A stretch of 64,000 bases of DNA from Allocatelliglobosispora scoriae (GTDB lineage Bacteria; Actinomycetota; Actinomycetes; Mycobacteriales; Micromonosporaceae), in the NCBI RefSeq assembly GCF_014204945.1, contig NZ_JACHMN010000002.1, positions 4,363,001 through 4,427,000 on the forward strand, in the 5' to 3' direction. The notes under the pieces are model-generated. The model did no database searches. It saw only the letters and a list, made by a program, of their open reading frames with translations, and had not been told where the DNA came from. The position numbers and the translations under genes were made by a program. Each line of letters begins with the position of its first letter. The first letter of the stretch is position 1. This document shows, in pieces, positions 34,414-42,968 of the stretch.

Positions 34414-35805
34414 CTACCGGTCGGATCTGCTCAGGGCTCTGGTCGCGGCGGGCAGCACGGCGAAGGAGAGGGCCCAGCCGAGGCCCTGCAGCAGCAGCGA
34501 GATCACCAGCTTGCCGCCGAGCGGGTGGTAGAGCTCCTCCAACCCGAGCGGCGACGTGGGCAGGATCGCGTCGAGGGCGTAGAGCGCCGCGTTGGCGTTG
34601 GGGCTGTGGCTGGGGTGGTCCGGTGCCGGTTCGCTGCGGAACACCCACCAGCCCAGCGCTTCCGCCGCGACCAGCCAGAAGAACGCCCGCCACGGCACGT
34701 AGCCGTAGCCGGCCAGCGCGTCCGCGAACCAGCCCGGAATGCGGATCAACAGGCGCGGGAACCACCCCAGCCAGCTCGGCAGCGGCAACTCCTGCGCCAG
34801 CACGGCGCGCCGCGCGCGACGTTTCTCCAGCAGCACGGTACGCGCGTCGCGGTCGTGCCCGAGTCCGAGGAAATACTTCGCGAGCTGCTCGTAGGGCTGC
34901 GGATGGTAGCCGTTGGGATCCCGGCGCAGCCACGCGATCCGTGGCTCGGCCGGCGGATCGGGCTCCAGATCGTCATAGGTGAGACCGTTGAGCAGCATCG
35001 GGACGTTGCGCATCGCGGGGCTGGGCAGCAGGTGCAGGGTGCTGATCCGGGCACCGCGCAGGTCCACCGCGCCGTCGATCGTCGAGTCCACGTGCAGGGC
35101 CGTGGCCTGCATGTTCGAGCAGTTCAGCGCGGTCTTGCCGGGGTTGCGAAGGACCGAGCCGTCCGCGACGAGGCGGCCGCCGATCCGCGCGTTGGCGAAG
35201 CTCACCGGCCCGATCGCGGTGAACCCGTCGGAGATGGTCACGTCGTGCTCCACCACGAGACCGTCCGCGGAGACGGCGGGGCCACCGTGGTCGGTGATCG
35301 TGGAACCGGTGAGGGCCAGGTCCCCGAGGTGCGCGTTGTAGAGGCGCAGGTGGCCCATCCGGCATCCGATCAGCTTCAGCGCCCCCTCCGTACGCAGACC
35401 GTTGGCGTTGATCTCCGCCGCCCGGCAGCCGTTGAGCCGGACCTCGCGCAGCCGCGCCCCGCCGAGCCGGACCGCGTCGTCGAACCAGCAGCGGAAGAGG
35501 ACCAGCTGGCAGTCCACATCGGAGCCCGCCAGGTCGACGGTGCCGATGATGCGCGCGCCGGAGATGAAGATCCGCGGTACGTGCCCCCGCGCGCTGTCCA
35601 CGGCCCCGAGCAGCAGCCGAGAGATGACCTCCCCGCGAACCTCCCGCTCGGCACCCCAGGACAGGGGATCGAACCCGTCACCGGCGGGCTCGCCACCGCC
35701 GAGATCGACCTCCACTCCGCGGGCGAAGCAATTCCAGACCTGCCGCTCGGCGTCGTTCAGAAGATCCTCATACAGCACGCGCCAAACCGTGCCACACCCC
35801 GTCAA
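34414..35805 (-). CDS. Membrane-associated beta-helix protein of unknown function
   Basis: A 463-residue protein. After a short helical start (LYEDLLNDAERQVWNCFARG) come about 200 residues of beta-helix-like steps (HVPRIFISGARIIGTVDLAGSDVDCQLVLFRC, RLREVRLNGCRAAEINANGLRTEGALKLIGCRM). This is similar to pentapeptide-type solenoids. Then a helical segment (PYEQLAKYFLGLGHDRDARTVLLEKRRARR) and three to four membrane helices end the protein (about 340-460). Related proteins in actinobacteria are often labelled membrane-associated oxidoreductases, but I see no redox motif supporting that. The start is uncertain: GTG at 35805 is the longest, with in-frame GTGs at 35787 and 35778. It is an island gene of unknown role. 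Confidence 0.72.
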   Translation of the reverse strand: MTGCGTVWRVLYEDLLNDAERQVWNCFARGVEVDLGGGEPAGDGFDPLSWGAEREVRGEVISRLLLGAVDSARGHVPRIFISGARIIGTVDLAGSDVDCQLVLFRCWFDDAVRLGGARLREVRLNGCRAAEINANGLRTEGALKLIGCRMGHLRLYNAHLGDLALTGSTITDHGGPAVSADGLVVEHDVTISDGFTAIGPVSFANARIGGRLVADGSVLRNPGKTALNCSNMQATALHVDSTIDGAVDLRGARISTLHLLPSPAMRNVPMLLNGLTYDDLEPDPPAEPRIAWLRRDPNGYHPQPYEQLAKYFLGLGHDRDARTVLLEKRRARRAVLAQELPLPSWLGWFPRLLIRIPGWFADALAGYGYVPWRAFFWLVAAEALGWWVFRSEPAPDHPSHSPNANAALYALDAILPTSPLGLEELYHPLGGKLVISLLLQGLGWALSFAVLPAATRALSRSDR

Positions 35806-35840
35806 CGTCTGTCGATCCCCCGCCGACCCTCAAAATTCGC

Positions 35841-35904
35841 GTTGATCAAGGGAAGACTCGCCATGTCGGGGGTCCGATATGCGGCGAGTCTTCCCTTGAT
35901 CAAC
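35841..35904. terminator. Palindromic repeat family A, second copy
   Basis: Arms at 35841-35862 and 35883-35904 are identical to those at 3187-3250; the loop differs. It lies 7 bases beyond the xylB stop (35911, minus strand), so it probably terminates the GH31-xylA-xylB operon. Confidence 0.8.
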
Positions 35905-35910
35905 GGGGAA

Positions 35911-37296
35911 TCAGCGGCGGTTCAGCGTCTTGTCGCGGGCCTCGGCGTAGCGGGACCGGACGTCCGGGGCCGGGTCGGCCTCGTGGGTGGTCGTGCCGGT
36001 GGGGGGCTGCCACGTCGGGAGGGTGCCGGTCAGGGTCCAGGCGGCCTGGCGAGCGGCCCCGTCGGCCACGTATTCGCTGGCCGGTGGGGTCGTCACCGGG
36101 CAGCCGAGGATGCTGGGCGCGATCCGCTGCACGGCGGGGTTGGCCGCCGCGCCGCCGATGAGCAACACCCGTTCCGCCGTCAGGCCCTGGGCGCGCAGGG
36201 CGTCCAGGCCATCGGCGAGGCCGCAGAACATGCCCTCGATCGCCGCTCTCGCCAGGTGCGCCGCCGTCATCGAATCCAGCGTCAGACCGTGCAGCGAACC
36301 GGTCGCATGTGGACGGTCGGGCGTACGCTCGCCGTTGAGGTAGGGCACGAGGGTCAGCCCGTCGGCACCGGACGGCACGCTGAGCGCCAGTGTGGCGAGC
36401 TCGTCGTGGCCGACCCCGAGCAGGCGGGCGGTCGCGTCGAGCACCTGGGCGGCGTTGAGCGTGCAGACCAGCGGCAGGAAGTGCCCGCTCGCGTCGGCGA
36501 ACCCGGCGACGGCGGCGCTGGGATCGGCGGCCGGAACCGTCGAGACGCCGAAGACCGTGCCGGAGGTGCCGAGCGAGACGACCACGTCGCCCGGCCGGGC
36601 ACCGAGCCCGAGGGCGGCACCGGCGTTGTCGCCCGCACCCGCTCCGACGATCACGTTGCCGTGCTTGCCGGCCGTGCCGGTCGGGTCGAGCACCCGCGGC
36701 AGGTGCGCCAGCCGCCCGAAGGCGTGTTCGAGCAGGTCCGGGCGGTAGGCGCCGCCCGACGGCGACCAGTAGCCGGTGCCCGAGGCATCGCTGCGGTCGG
36801 TGACGAGGGTGGCGAGGTCGCCCGCACCCGTGAGCTGCCAGGTGAGCCAGTCGTGCGGCAGGCAGACCGCGGCGGTCCGGGCCGCTGCCTCCGGCTCATG
36901 GGTGGCGAGCCAGCGCAGCTTGGTGACGGTGAAGGAGGCGACGGGCACGCTGCCCACCGACTCCGCCCAGGTGTCGGCACCGAGCTCCGACACGAGGTCG
37001 GCAGCGGCAGCCGCCGACCTCGTGTCGTTCCAGAGCAGGGCGGGGCGCACCACGGCGCCGGCGTCATCGAGGCAGACCATGCCGTGCTGCTGCCCCGCGA
37101 CGCTGATCGCCTCGACATCGTCCAGGCCACCGGCCTGGGCGATCGCCGAGCGCAACCCGTCCCACCAGTGCCGGGGGTCGACCTCGGTCCCGTCGGGATG
37201 GGACGCGCGGCCGGAGCGCACGAGCGCCCCGGTCGCAGCGTCCCGGATGACTACCTTGACGGATTGGGTGGAGGAATCCACCCCGGCGACGAGCAT
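35911..37296 (-). CDS. xylB: Xylulokinase
   Basis: A 461-residue FGGY-family kinase that phosphorylates D-xylulose to xylulose 5-phosphate. The N-terminal phosphate-binding motif is [12 protein letters not shown] (about 5-16), the substrate motif AGQQHGMV near 67-74, and the ATP-site motifs [13 protein letters not shown] (about 240-252) and [16 protein letters not shown] (about 377-392). The FGGY aspartate region is [13 protein letters not shown]. Length matches actinobacterial XylB. It lies 6 bases after xylA and is the last gene of the GH31-xylA-xylB operon. Confidence 0.94.
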   Translation of the reverse strand: MLVAGVDSSTQSVKVVIRDAATGALVRSGRASHPDGTEVDPRHWWDGLRSAIAQAGGLDDVEAISVAGQQHGMVCLDDAGAVVRPALLWNDTRSAAAAADLVSELGADTWAESVGSVPVASFTVTKLRWLATHEPEAAARTAAVCLPHDWLTWQLTGAGDLATLVTDRSDASGTGYWSPSGGAYRPDLLEHAFGRLAHLPRVLDPTGTAGKHGNVIVGAGAGDNAGAALGLGARPGDVVVSLGTSGTVFGVSTVPAADPSAAVAGFADASGHFLPLVCTLNAAQVLDATARLLGVGHDELATLALSVPSGADGLTLVPYLNGERTPDRPHATGSLHGLTLDSMTAAHLARAAIEGMFCGLADGLDALRAQGLTAERVLLIGGAAANPAVQRIAPSILGCPVTTPPASEYVADGAARQAAWTLTGTLPTWQPPTGTTTHEADPAPDVRSRYAEARDKTLNRR

Positions 37297-37302
37297 GACC
37301 CG

Positions 37303-38469
37303 TTACCGGGCGCCGAGCAGGTGCTCGATCGCGATCTGCTGCAGCGCGACGAACGAGAAGCCCTCGACCGCAGCCGCGTCCGCGTCGAAGTCCTCGAAGG
37401 CCGACCGGTCCGCGAGCAGGTCCGCTGCGGTCTCCCCGGCGGCGAGGGTGGGCTGGCGCAGCTCCGGTACGCGAGACTTCGCCAACGCCGCCTGCACCTC
37501 GGGATCGGCGCGGTAGGCCTTGGCCCGCTCGGCGAGCAGCGAATACATCCGCATGTTGGCGGCGGCCGACGCCCAGACACCCTCGATGTCCTCGGTGCGC
37601 GACGGCTTGTAGTCGAAGTGCCGGGGGCCGTGGTAGGCCTGCCCGCCATCCGGCCCGCCGTGCTCCAGCAGGTCCACCAGGAAGAACGCGTTGACGATGT
37701 CGCCGTGGCCGAAGACGAGGTCCTGGTCGAACTTGATGCCGCGCTGCCCGTTGAGGTCGATGTGGAAGAGCTTGTCGTGCCACAGCGCCTGCGCGATGCC
37801 GTGCATGAAGTTGAGCCCGGCCATCTGCTCGTGACCCGTCTCCGGGTTGAGGCCCACCAGGTGCGGGTGCTCCAGGCCGCCGATGAAGGCGATCGCGTGG
37901 CCGACCGTGGGGAGCAGGATGTCGCCGCGCGGCTCGTTGGGCTTGGGCTCGATTGCGAAGCGGATGTCGTAGCCCTGCTCCTGGACATAGGTCGTCAGCA
38001 GGTTGAGACCTTCGGCGTAACGGTCCAGGGCGGCGCGGATGTCCTTGGCACCGTCATACTCCGAACCCTCACGGCCACCCCAGAGCACGTAGGTCTTGGC
38101 GCCCAGCGACACGGCGAGGTCGAGGTTGCGGATGACCTTGCGCAGCGCGTACCGGCGGATGTCTCGGTTGTTGCTCGTGAACCCACCGTCCTTGAAGATC
38201 GGATGGGTGAAGAGGTTGGTCGTCGCCATCGGGACGGTCAACCCGGTCTCGGCCAGCGCCTTGCGGAACCGGTCGATGATCGCCTCACGCTCGGCGTCGC
38301 CCGACCCGAACGGGACCAGGTCGTCGTCGTGGAAGGTCACACCGCTGGCACCGAGCTCGGCGAGCCGGTGCACGATCTCGACCGGGTCGATCGCCTCGCG
38401 GGTCGCGTCGCCGAACGGGTCACGGGCCTGCCAGCCGACGGTCCAGAGGCCGAAGGTGAACTGAGTCAT
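37303..38469 (-). CDS. xylA: Xylose isomerase
   Basis: A 388-residue class I xylose (glucose) isomerase of the Streptomyces/Actinoplanes type. Conserved parts include [15 protein letters not shown] at the N-terminus, [18 protein letters not shown] with the catalytic His, the metal ligands in [13 protein letters not shown] and the [22 protein letters not shown] block. It converts D-xylose to D-xylulose with Mg or Mn. Its ATG overlaps the GH31 stop codon, and xylB follows, giving a complete pathway from xyloside to xylulose 5-phosphate. The segment is strongly similar throughout to well-known actinobacterial enzymes. Confidence 0.96.
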   Translation of the reverse strand: MTQFTFGLWTVGWQARDPFGDATREAIDPVEIVHRLAELGASGVTFHDDDLVPFGSGDAEREAIIDRFRKALAETGLTVPMATTNLFTHPIFKDGGFTSNNRDIRRYALRKVIRNLDLAVSLGAKTYVLWGGREGSEYDGAKDIRAALDRYAEGLNLLTTYVQEQGYDIRFAIEPKPNEPRGDILLPTVGHAIAFIGGLEHPHLVGLNPETGHEQMAGLNFMHGIAQALWHDKLFHIDLNGQRGIKFDQDLVFGHGDIVNAFFLVDLLEHGGPDGGQAYHGPRHFDYKPSRTEDIEGVWASAAANMRMYSLLAERAKAYRADPEVQAALAKSRVPELRQPTLAAGETAADLLADRSAFEDFDADAAAVEGFSFVALQQIAIEHLLGAR

Positions 38470-40799
38470 TGTCTGTGCTCCTGTGCTTGGTGGTTGATGA
38501 CGACGGTGACAGAACCCGGGGCGTGCGGGGTCACCACCCCCGCAATTGCCGCTGGTCCGTCGACCGTCACCGTCAGCACGTTGCCGACCCGTTCTGCGGT
38601 GACATTCGAGGAACCATTGTCGTCGCGGATTTCACATGTGGCTAGATTGCCACCACTCCTTGCGGAAACACTGCCGAAGGAGAGCAGGGTGATCGCCGGC
38701 CACGGTCCGTCCGCGATGTGCGCGGTGGGCTCGACCGTGGGAATGAGGGACCCGGCCCGGGCGAAGAGCGGAACCTGGTCCAGCGGCGGCGCGACCGAGA
38801 GCATCGCGGGACCGGTGTGGACCGTGCCGGTCCACCAGTCGATCCATTCGCCCTCGGGGAGGTAGACACTGCGCCGCTGCGTCTGGCTGATCATCGGCGC
38901 GACCAGCAGGTCGGGGCCGAATCGGTACTGGTGCTGCACCTGCCAGGCGAGCGGGTCGCCGGGCGAGTCGACGGGCATCGCGCGGATGATCGGCTCACCG
39001 GTCTCGCCCGCGCGCAGCGCCAGCGTGTAGAGGTAGGGCAGCAGCCGGTAGCGCAGCTTCAGCGTCTCGATGACCGCCGGCTCCACGTCGGGGAAGACCC
39101 ACGGTTCGCGCGAGGTGGTCCCGTGGAAGCGCAGCAGGGGGCTGAACGCCCCGAACTGCGCCCAGCGCAGGTAGAGGTCGTCGCTCGGCCGCCCGGTGAA
39201 GCCGCCGGTGTCATGAGACCAGAAGGGTACGCCCGAGAGCCCGTGCGCCAGCCCGCCGTTCATCGTGGACGCCATCGCCGGGTAGGAGCACATCGTGTCG
39301 CCGCCCCACTGCGCCGCATGCCGCTGCCCACCGAGGTAGGACGAGCGCCCCCAGACCATGGAGTGCCCGTGCACCTCGCGGGTGACGGCCGCGACGGCGT
39401 CGTTGAAGAGCAGCGAGTAGACGTTGTGCAGCTCGACGCCGGTCATGCCGTTGAAGGCGACCGAGTCGGCCGGCACCCCCTCGGCGAAGTCGGTCTTGAA
39501 GACGGCGACCCCCTGCCGGGCGATCGGCCGCAGCAGATCCTGGAACCAGGCGGTCGCGTCGGGGTTGGTGAAGTCGACGATGCCGCCCTCGGGGAACCCG
39601 CCGTGCCAGGAGTCCGCGACATAGGTGCTGCCGTCGTCCCGCTTGAGCAGGTACCCCTTCTCCGCAGCCTCGGTGAACCGATCCGAGTGGACACTCAGGT
39701 AGGAGTTCATCCACACGCAGACCCGGAACCCCATCGCGGTCAGCTCGGCGAGCATCGCCTCGGGGTCGGGGAAGTTGTCGGCGTCCCAGCGCAGCTCCGA
39801 CCAGCGCCCGGCCGGCTGCCAGTAGGTGTCGAGGTGCAGCACGTCGCAGGGGATGCCGTGCTCGCGGATCGTACGGGCGCGTTCCATGACGCGCTGCTGA
39901 TTGTCGATGAAGAAGCCCGACGAGATCCAGGAGCCGAAGGCCCACTTCGGCGGCGGGACCGGTCGGCCGGTGAGCCGGTCGAAGCGGTCCAGGACGTCGA
40001 GCGGCCCGGGACCGGCGAGGACGTAGTAGTCCAGCACGTCGTCGGGGGCCACGATCTGGGTCACGCTCTGGGTCGCAGCGCCGAAGTCGAACTCGACCGG
40101 CATACCCGAGTCGACGAGCAGGCCGTAGCCCCGGCTCGACTGGTAGAACGGCACGTTCTTGTAGGCACGGTCGCTCTCGCTGCCGAACGCGTCGAAGTTC
40201 CACATCACCGGACGCTGCCCGCGCAGATCGAGCGGCAGGAAGCGCTCACCCGTGCCGACCAGCACCTCGTCGGCGGGGAAGGTGAAGGTCTCGTGGAAGG
40301 CGACGATCTCGCCGTCGACGACGGAGCAGCCGAACGGCGCGGTGCGCATGCGGCCCGAGATGTCCACGACGCCCGGGTCGGTCTCCAGAAGGGTTCGTCC
40401 GGTCGCCGTGTCGGCGTAGCGGACGCTCCACGGTGCCAGGGTCACGTGCGCGGTCAGGGCTCCGGTCGTCACGATCGCGCCGGTCTCGGTGACCGTGACC
40501 TCGGCGCGGGCGGACTCGTCGGGGCGGGTCAGCGGCAGCAGCCGGGCCGAGCGGGTGCGGGCCTGCGGATCGGCGCTGAGGCGGCACCGCAGGATGCCCT
40601 CCCCGGCCGCCGTGAGCTGCACGAAGAGCACGGCCCCGGACTCGGTCTCCGCCTTGCAGGTGATCCCTGCGCCGTCGGCGGAGGCGAGAACTGCCTGCGT
40701 GATGGTCTGTGGTCCCGGCTCGCCATGTGCCCGTCTCGGTAGCTCGGGCGGGTCGGCGGAGAAGTACTCGTGGGCCACGAGCGGCGGTCGGTAGGGCAC
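38466..40799 (-). CDS. GH31 alpha-xylosidase (YicI-type)
   Basis: A 777-residue cytoplasmic glycosidase that releases alpha-linked xylose, for example from isoprimeverose or xyloglucan fragments. The nucleophile motif is FKTDFAEG near residue 435, where the DFAE form distinguishes alpha-xylosidases from alpha-glucosidases with DMNE. The acid region [19 protein letters not shown] follows at about 500. N-terminal beta domain and C-terminal beta sandwiches match the family. The GTG at 40799 is chosen because an upstream start (40892) would span the operator. It is first in the operon with xylA and xylB. A candidate ROK operator lies directly at the promoter, which also shows TTGACA upstream. Confidence 0.92.
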   Translation of the reverse strand: MPYRPPLVAHEYFSADPPELPRRAHGEPGPQTITQAVLASADGAGITCKAETESGAVLFVQLTAAGEGILRCRLSADPQARTRSARLLPLTRPDESARAEVTVTETGAIVTTGALTAHVTLAPWSVRYADTATGRTLLETDPGVVDISGRMRTAPFGCSVVDGEIVAFHETFTFPADEVLVGTGERFLPLDLRGQRPVMWNFDAFGSESDRAYKNVPFYQSSRGYGLLVDSGMPVEFDFGAATQSVTQIVAPDDVLDYYVLAGPGPLDVLDRFDRLTGRPVPPPKWAFGSWISSGFFIDNQQRVMERARTIREHGIPCDVLHLDTYWQPAGRWSELRWDADNFPDPEAMLAELTAMGFRVCVWMNSYLSVHSDRFTEAAEKGYLLKRDDGSTYVADSWHGGFPEGGIVDFTNPDATAWFQDLLRPIARQGVAVFKTDFAEGVPADSVAFNGMTGVELHNVYSLLFNDAVAAVTREVHGHSMVWGRSSYLGGQRHAAQWGGDTMCSYPAMASTMNGGLAHGLSGVPFWSHDTGGFTGRPSDDLYLRWAQFGAFSPLLRFHGTTSREPWVFPDVEPAVIETLKLRYRLLPYLYTLALRAGETGEPIIRAMPVDSPGDPLAWQVQHQYRFGPDLLVAPMISQTQRRSVYLPEGEWIDWWTGTVHTGPAMLSVAPPLDQVPLFARAGSLIPTVEPTAHIADGPWPAITLLSFGSVSARSGGNLATCEIRDDNGSSNVTAERVGNVLTVTVDGPAAIAGVVTPHAPGSVTVVINHQAQEHRQ

Positions 40800-40802
40800 C
40801 GC

Positions 40803-40828
40803 GTTAGTTTCTCTGGTCGCGAAACAAA
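40803..40828. promoter_or_regulatory. Candidate ROK operator at the GH31-xylAB promoter
   Basis: Read on the minus strand this is TTTGTTT-N12-AACTAAC, the same form as the site at 30545-30570. It ends four bases before the GH31 GTG and overlaps the expected -10 region. A TTGACA hexamer (minus strand, about 40830-40835) precedes it. Confidence 0.7.
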
Positions 40829-40910
40829 CTGTCAAGGTCACGTGTGACCAGGTGGTACGCCCGTGAGTCCCTGCCCGTGGCGTGCGACGCACTCAGCCCC
40901 AAGACCGCCA

Positions 40911-40927
40911 CAACTCTTGAAGAGTTG
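40911..40927. repeat. Palindromic repeat family B, further copy
   Basis: CAACTCTTGAAGAGTTG, the same palindrome as at 25161 and 29071-29130. It lies between the GH31 promoter and the end of the GH5 gene. Confidence 0.75.
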
Positions 40928-40944
40928 GTGTTATCGATGTGCTT

Positions 40945-41017
40945 GATCGTGTTGTTTCCGGGAAACAGTCCCCTAGCGCGCGCTTTGAGGGGCCTGTTTC
41001 CCGGAAACAACACGATC
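40945..41017. terminator. Long palindrome, family C relative, downstream of GH5
   Basis: Arms at 40945-40968 and 40994-41017 (GATCGTGTTGTTTCCGGG... and complement) are near-perfect over 24 bases, with an extra inner CCCC/GGGG pair. The arm core TTTCC(G/C)GGAAA matches that of the tandem array at 44689. It sits about 52 bases beyond the GH5 stop (41070, minus strand), in terminator position. Confidence 0.75.
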
Positions 41018-41069
41018 ATGGCGAGGGCCGCCGACATGACTCGTCGGCGGCCCTCGGAACAGCGTGGAG

Positions 41070-42767
41070 CTATGAGCAGGTGACTCCGTTGAGCTTGAAC
41101 GCGCTCGGCGCCGGGGTCGACGCCCCGTTACCCGTGAAGGCGGGTGTGACCGTCGCACCCGGAGCGAGGTTGGCCGCGTAGGTCGGCGCGGTCGCGGTGA
41201 AGGTCGTCCCGCTGCTGCTCCAGGTGGCGTTCCACCCGTTGGCGAGCGTGACGCCCGACGGCACGGTGAAGGTCAGCACCCAGTTGTTGACCGTCGCCGA
41301 GCTCGTGTTCTTGACGGTGACCGTGGCGTTGAACCCCTGCGGCCACGCACTGTCGACCTTGTAGGTCACCTGGCACCCACCGCCCGGATTCGGCGACGGC
41401 GAGGTCGACCGGGACGGCGAGGGCGAGGCGGACGGGGAGGTGGACCGCGACGGTGACGGCGATGCCGAAGCCGACCGGGAGGCCGACGGCGAGATCATGT
41501 CGGAGACCGTCGGGATCGGGCTCGTCTGGCCGCTCGGCGGGATCAGGTAGGGCTGCAGGATGTTCTGCTTGGCCTGGTTGACCGTCACCCAGTCGTCGCT
41601 GACGATGCCGCCGGTGTCACCCGAGTTCGGGTTCCACGACCAGTAGGTGAAGGACATCCCGTTGACCCCCGTGCCCAGGTAGGACATCAGGTTGGTGAGC
41701 CAGACCGTGTCCTTCGGGTCGGCGAGCGTGCTGCCGAACTCGCCCAGCATGATCGGAGCGATGTTCTGCTTGTAGAGGTAGCCCCAGTACTTGTCCCAGA
41801 TCGCCGGCAGGTTGGCCGGGAACGCGGGGTCGTCGAACCAGGCCTGGCGGTAGACGGAGACGCCGTACTCGTGGGGGGAGTAGACGAGCCGGTTCGCCAC
41901 GCTGAGTCGCACCGGGAACTGGCCGGCCTTGCTGAGGTTGCCGCCCCACCAGCCGCAGTCCTCGTCGTTGGTGGTGTCGCCGTCCCAGACGTTGGAGAGC
42001 CCGCCGCTGGGGCAGCTCACCCCTTCAACAAAGATCAACCAATTCGGCTGTACGCCGAGAACCGCGTTGCCGATCCGCTCGGCGGCGAGCCGCCAGTCCC
42101 GCGTCTCGACGCCGCAACCCCAGCAGGCGCCGGTCGCGGCCGGGTTGGTGCCCTCGGCGTGCGGCTCGTTGTGCAGGTCGGCACCGATGACGGTGGTGTT
42201 GCCCGCGTATCGGGTCGCCATCGCCTTCCAGTCCGCGATCATCGTGGCTTCCGAGGTTGCCGCGACGTACCAGAGCGCGGACTGCCCGGCCGCCGTGGGA
42301 CGGTGGCGGTCCAGGATGATGCGCATGCCCTTGGTCCCGGCGTACGCGATGACCTTGTCGAGGATCTGCAGCGGCGAGAGGCCGACGAGGTCGGGGTTGG
42401 TGAAGTCGTTGATGCCCGACGCCGTGGCGCCGGGCTTGACCGCGTCGTTGGACCACGGCACCCGCAGCGTGTTGTAGCCGAGCTGCGCCATGTGGTCGAT
42501 CTGCGACTTCCACGTGACGCTGGCCCAGAGGCCGTGGAAGGTCCGGTTGTCGGTCTCCATGCCGAACCAGTTGATGCCGGTCAGCCGGACGGTGGCCCCG
42601 GTGCTGTCAACGATCTTGTTGCCGCTGGTGTGCAGGTAGCCGATGCCGGTGCCGGCGGCGTTGGCCGGTCCTGCCGTGACAAGGCTGAACGAGACGGCGG
42701 CGGCTGCGGCGACGAGGGCCGTCGCGACCGCCGCACCGATGGAGGAGCGCAGGGCTCTGGATTGCAT
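41070..42767 (-). CDS. Secreted GH5 endoglucanase with CBM2
   Basis: A 565-residue extracellular enzyme that cuts internal beta-1,4 bonds of cellulose. The signal peptide covers about 1-38 (ending PANAAG). The GH5 barrel (about 40-400) has LTGINWFGMET, LRVPWSND, the acid/base glutamate in ADLHNEPHAEGT and the nucleophile in MLGEFGST. A Ser/Pro/Arg linker ([15 protein letters not shown], about 425-460) leads to a C-terminal CBM2 (about 465-565) with terminal cysteines. A CebR-type box lies 34 bases upstream, between this gene and the divergent GH42. ATG 42767 is preceded by a GGAGG-like site (TCCTCCTACG complement). Confidence 0.94.
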   Translation of the reverse strand: MQSRALRSSIGAAVATALVAAAAAVSFSLVTAGPANAAGTGIGYLHTSGNKIVDSTGATVRLTGINWFGMETDNRTFHGLWASVTWKSQIDHMAQLGYNTLRVPWSNDAVKPGATASGINDFTNPDLVGLSPLQILDKVIAYAGTKGMRIILDRHRPTAAGQSALWYVAATSEATMIADWKAMATRYAGNTTVIGADLHNEPHAEGTNPAATGACWGCGVETRDWRLAAERIGNAVLGVQPNWLIFVEGVSCPSGGLSNVWDGDTTNDEDCGWWGGNLSKAGQFPVRLSVANRLVYSPHEYGVSVYRQAWFDDPAFPANLPAIWDKYWGYLYKQNIAPIMLGEFGSTLADPKDTVWLTNLMSYLGTGVNGMSFTYWSWNPNSGDTGGIVSDDWVTVNQAKQNILQPYLIPPSGQTSPIPTVSDMISPSASRSASASPSPSRSTSPSASPSPSRSTSPSPNPGGGCQVTYKVDSAWPQGFNATVTVKNTSSATVNNWVLTFTVPSGVTLANGWNATWSSSGTTFTATAPTYAANLAPGATVTPAFTGNGASTPAPSAFKLNGVTCS

Positions 42768-42800
42768 GATGCCTCCGGGCGTAGGAGGATTGCAGGGTCA

Positions 42801-42814
42801 TGGGAGCGTTCCCA
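42801..42814. promoter_or_regulatory. CebR-type operator between GH5 and GH42
   Basis: TGGGAGCGTTCCCA is one base from the perfect CebR box. It lies 34 bases upstream of the GH5 start and about 155 bases upstream of the divergent GH42 start, so it mainly suits GH5 control. Confidence 0.8.
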
Positions 42815-42968
42815 CGGGCATCACTGTAAATGTCGCGAGCACCTTGTGTGAAGACCTGATATCGAATTCATTTCGATGACATGGCGTTGACTAAGCTCGC
42901 AGGGACCCAACGGATCGCCGTCACTTCGTCAGAGGTGCGGCGATCGTCGAGTTTGGCGGGAGGCCCGG

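Noticed and set aside
34414-35805. Oxidoreductase assignment of the beta-helix membrane protein
   Set aside because: No nucleotide-binding or redox motif is visible in the sequence.
33973-38865. A 1630-codon plus-strand reading frame
   Set aside because: It runs antisense to xylA, xylB, GH31 and the beta-helix gene, is Arg/Gly/Val-rich and shows no domain. It is a GC-bias shadow.
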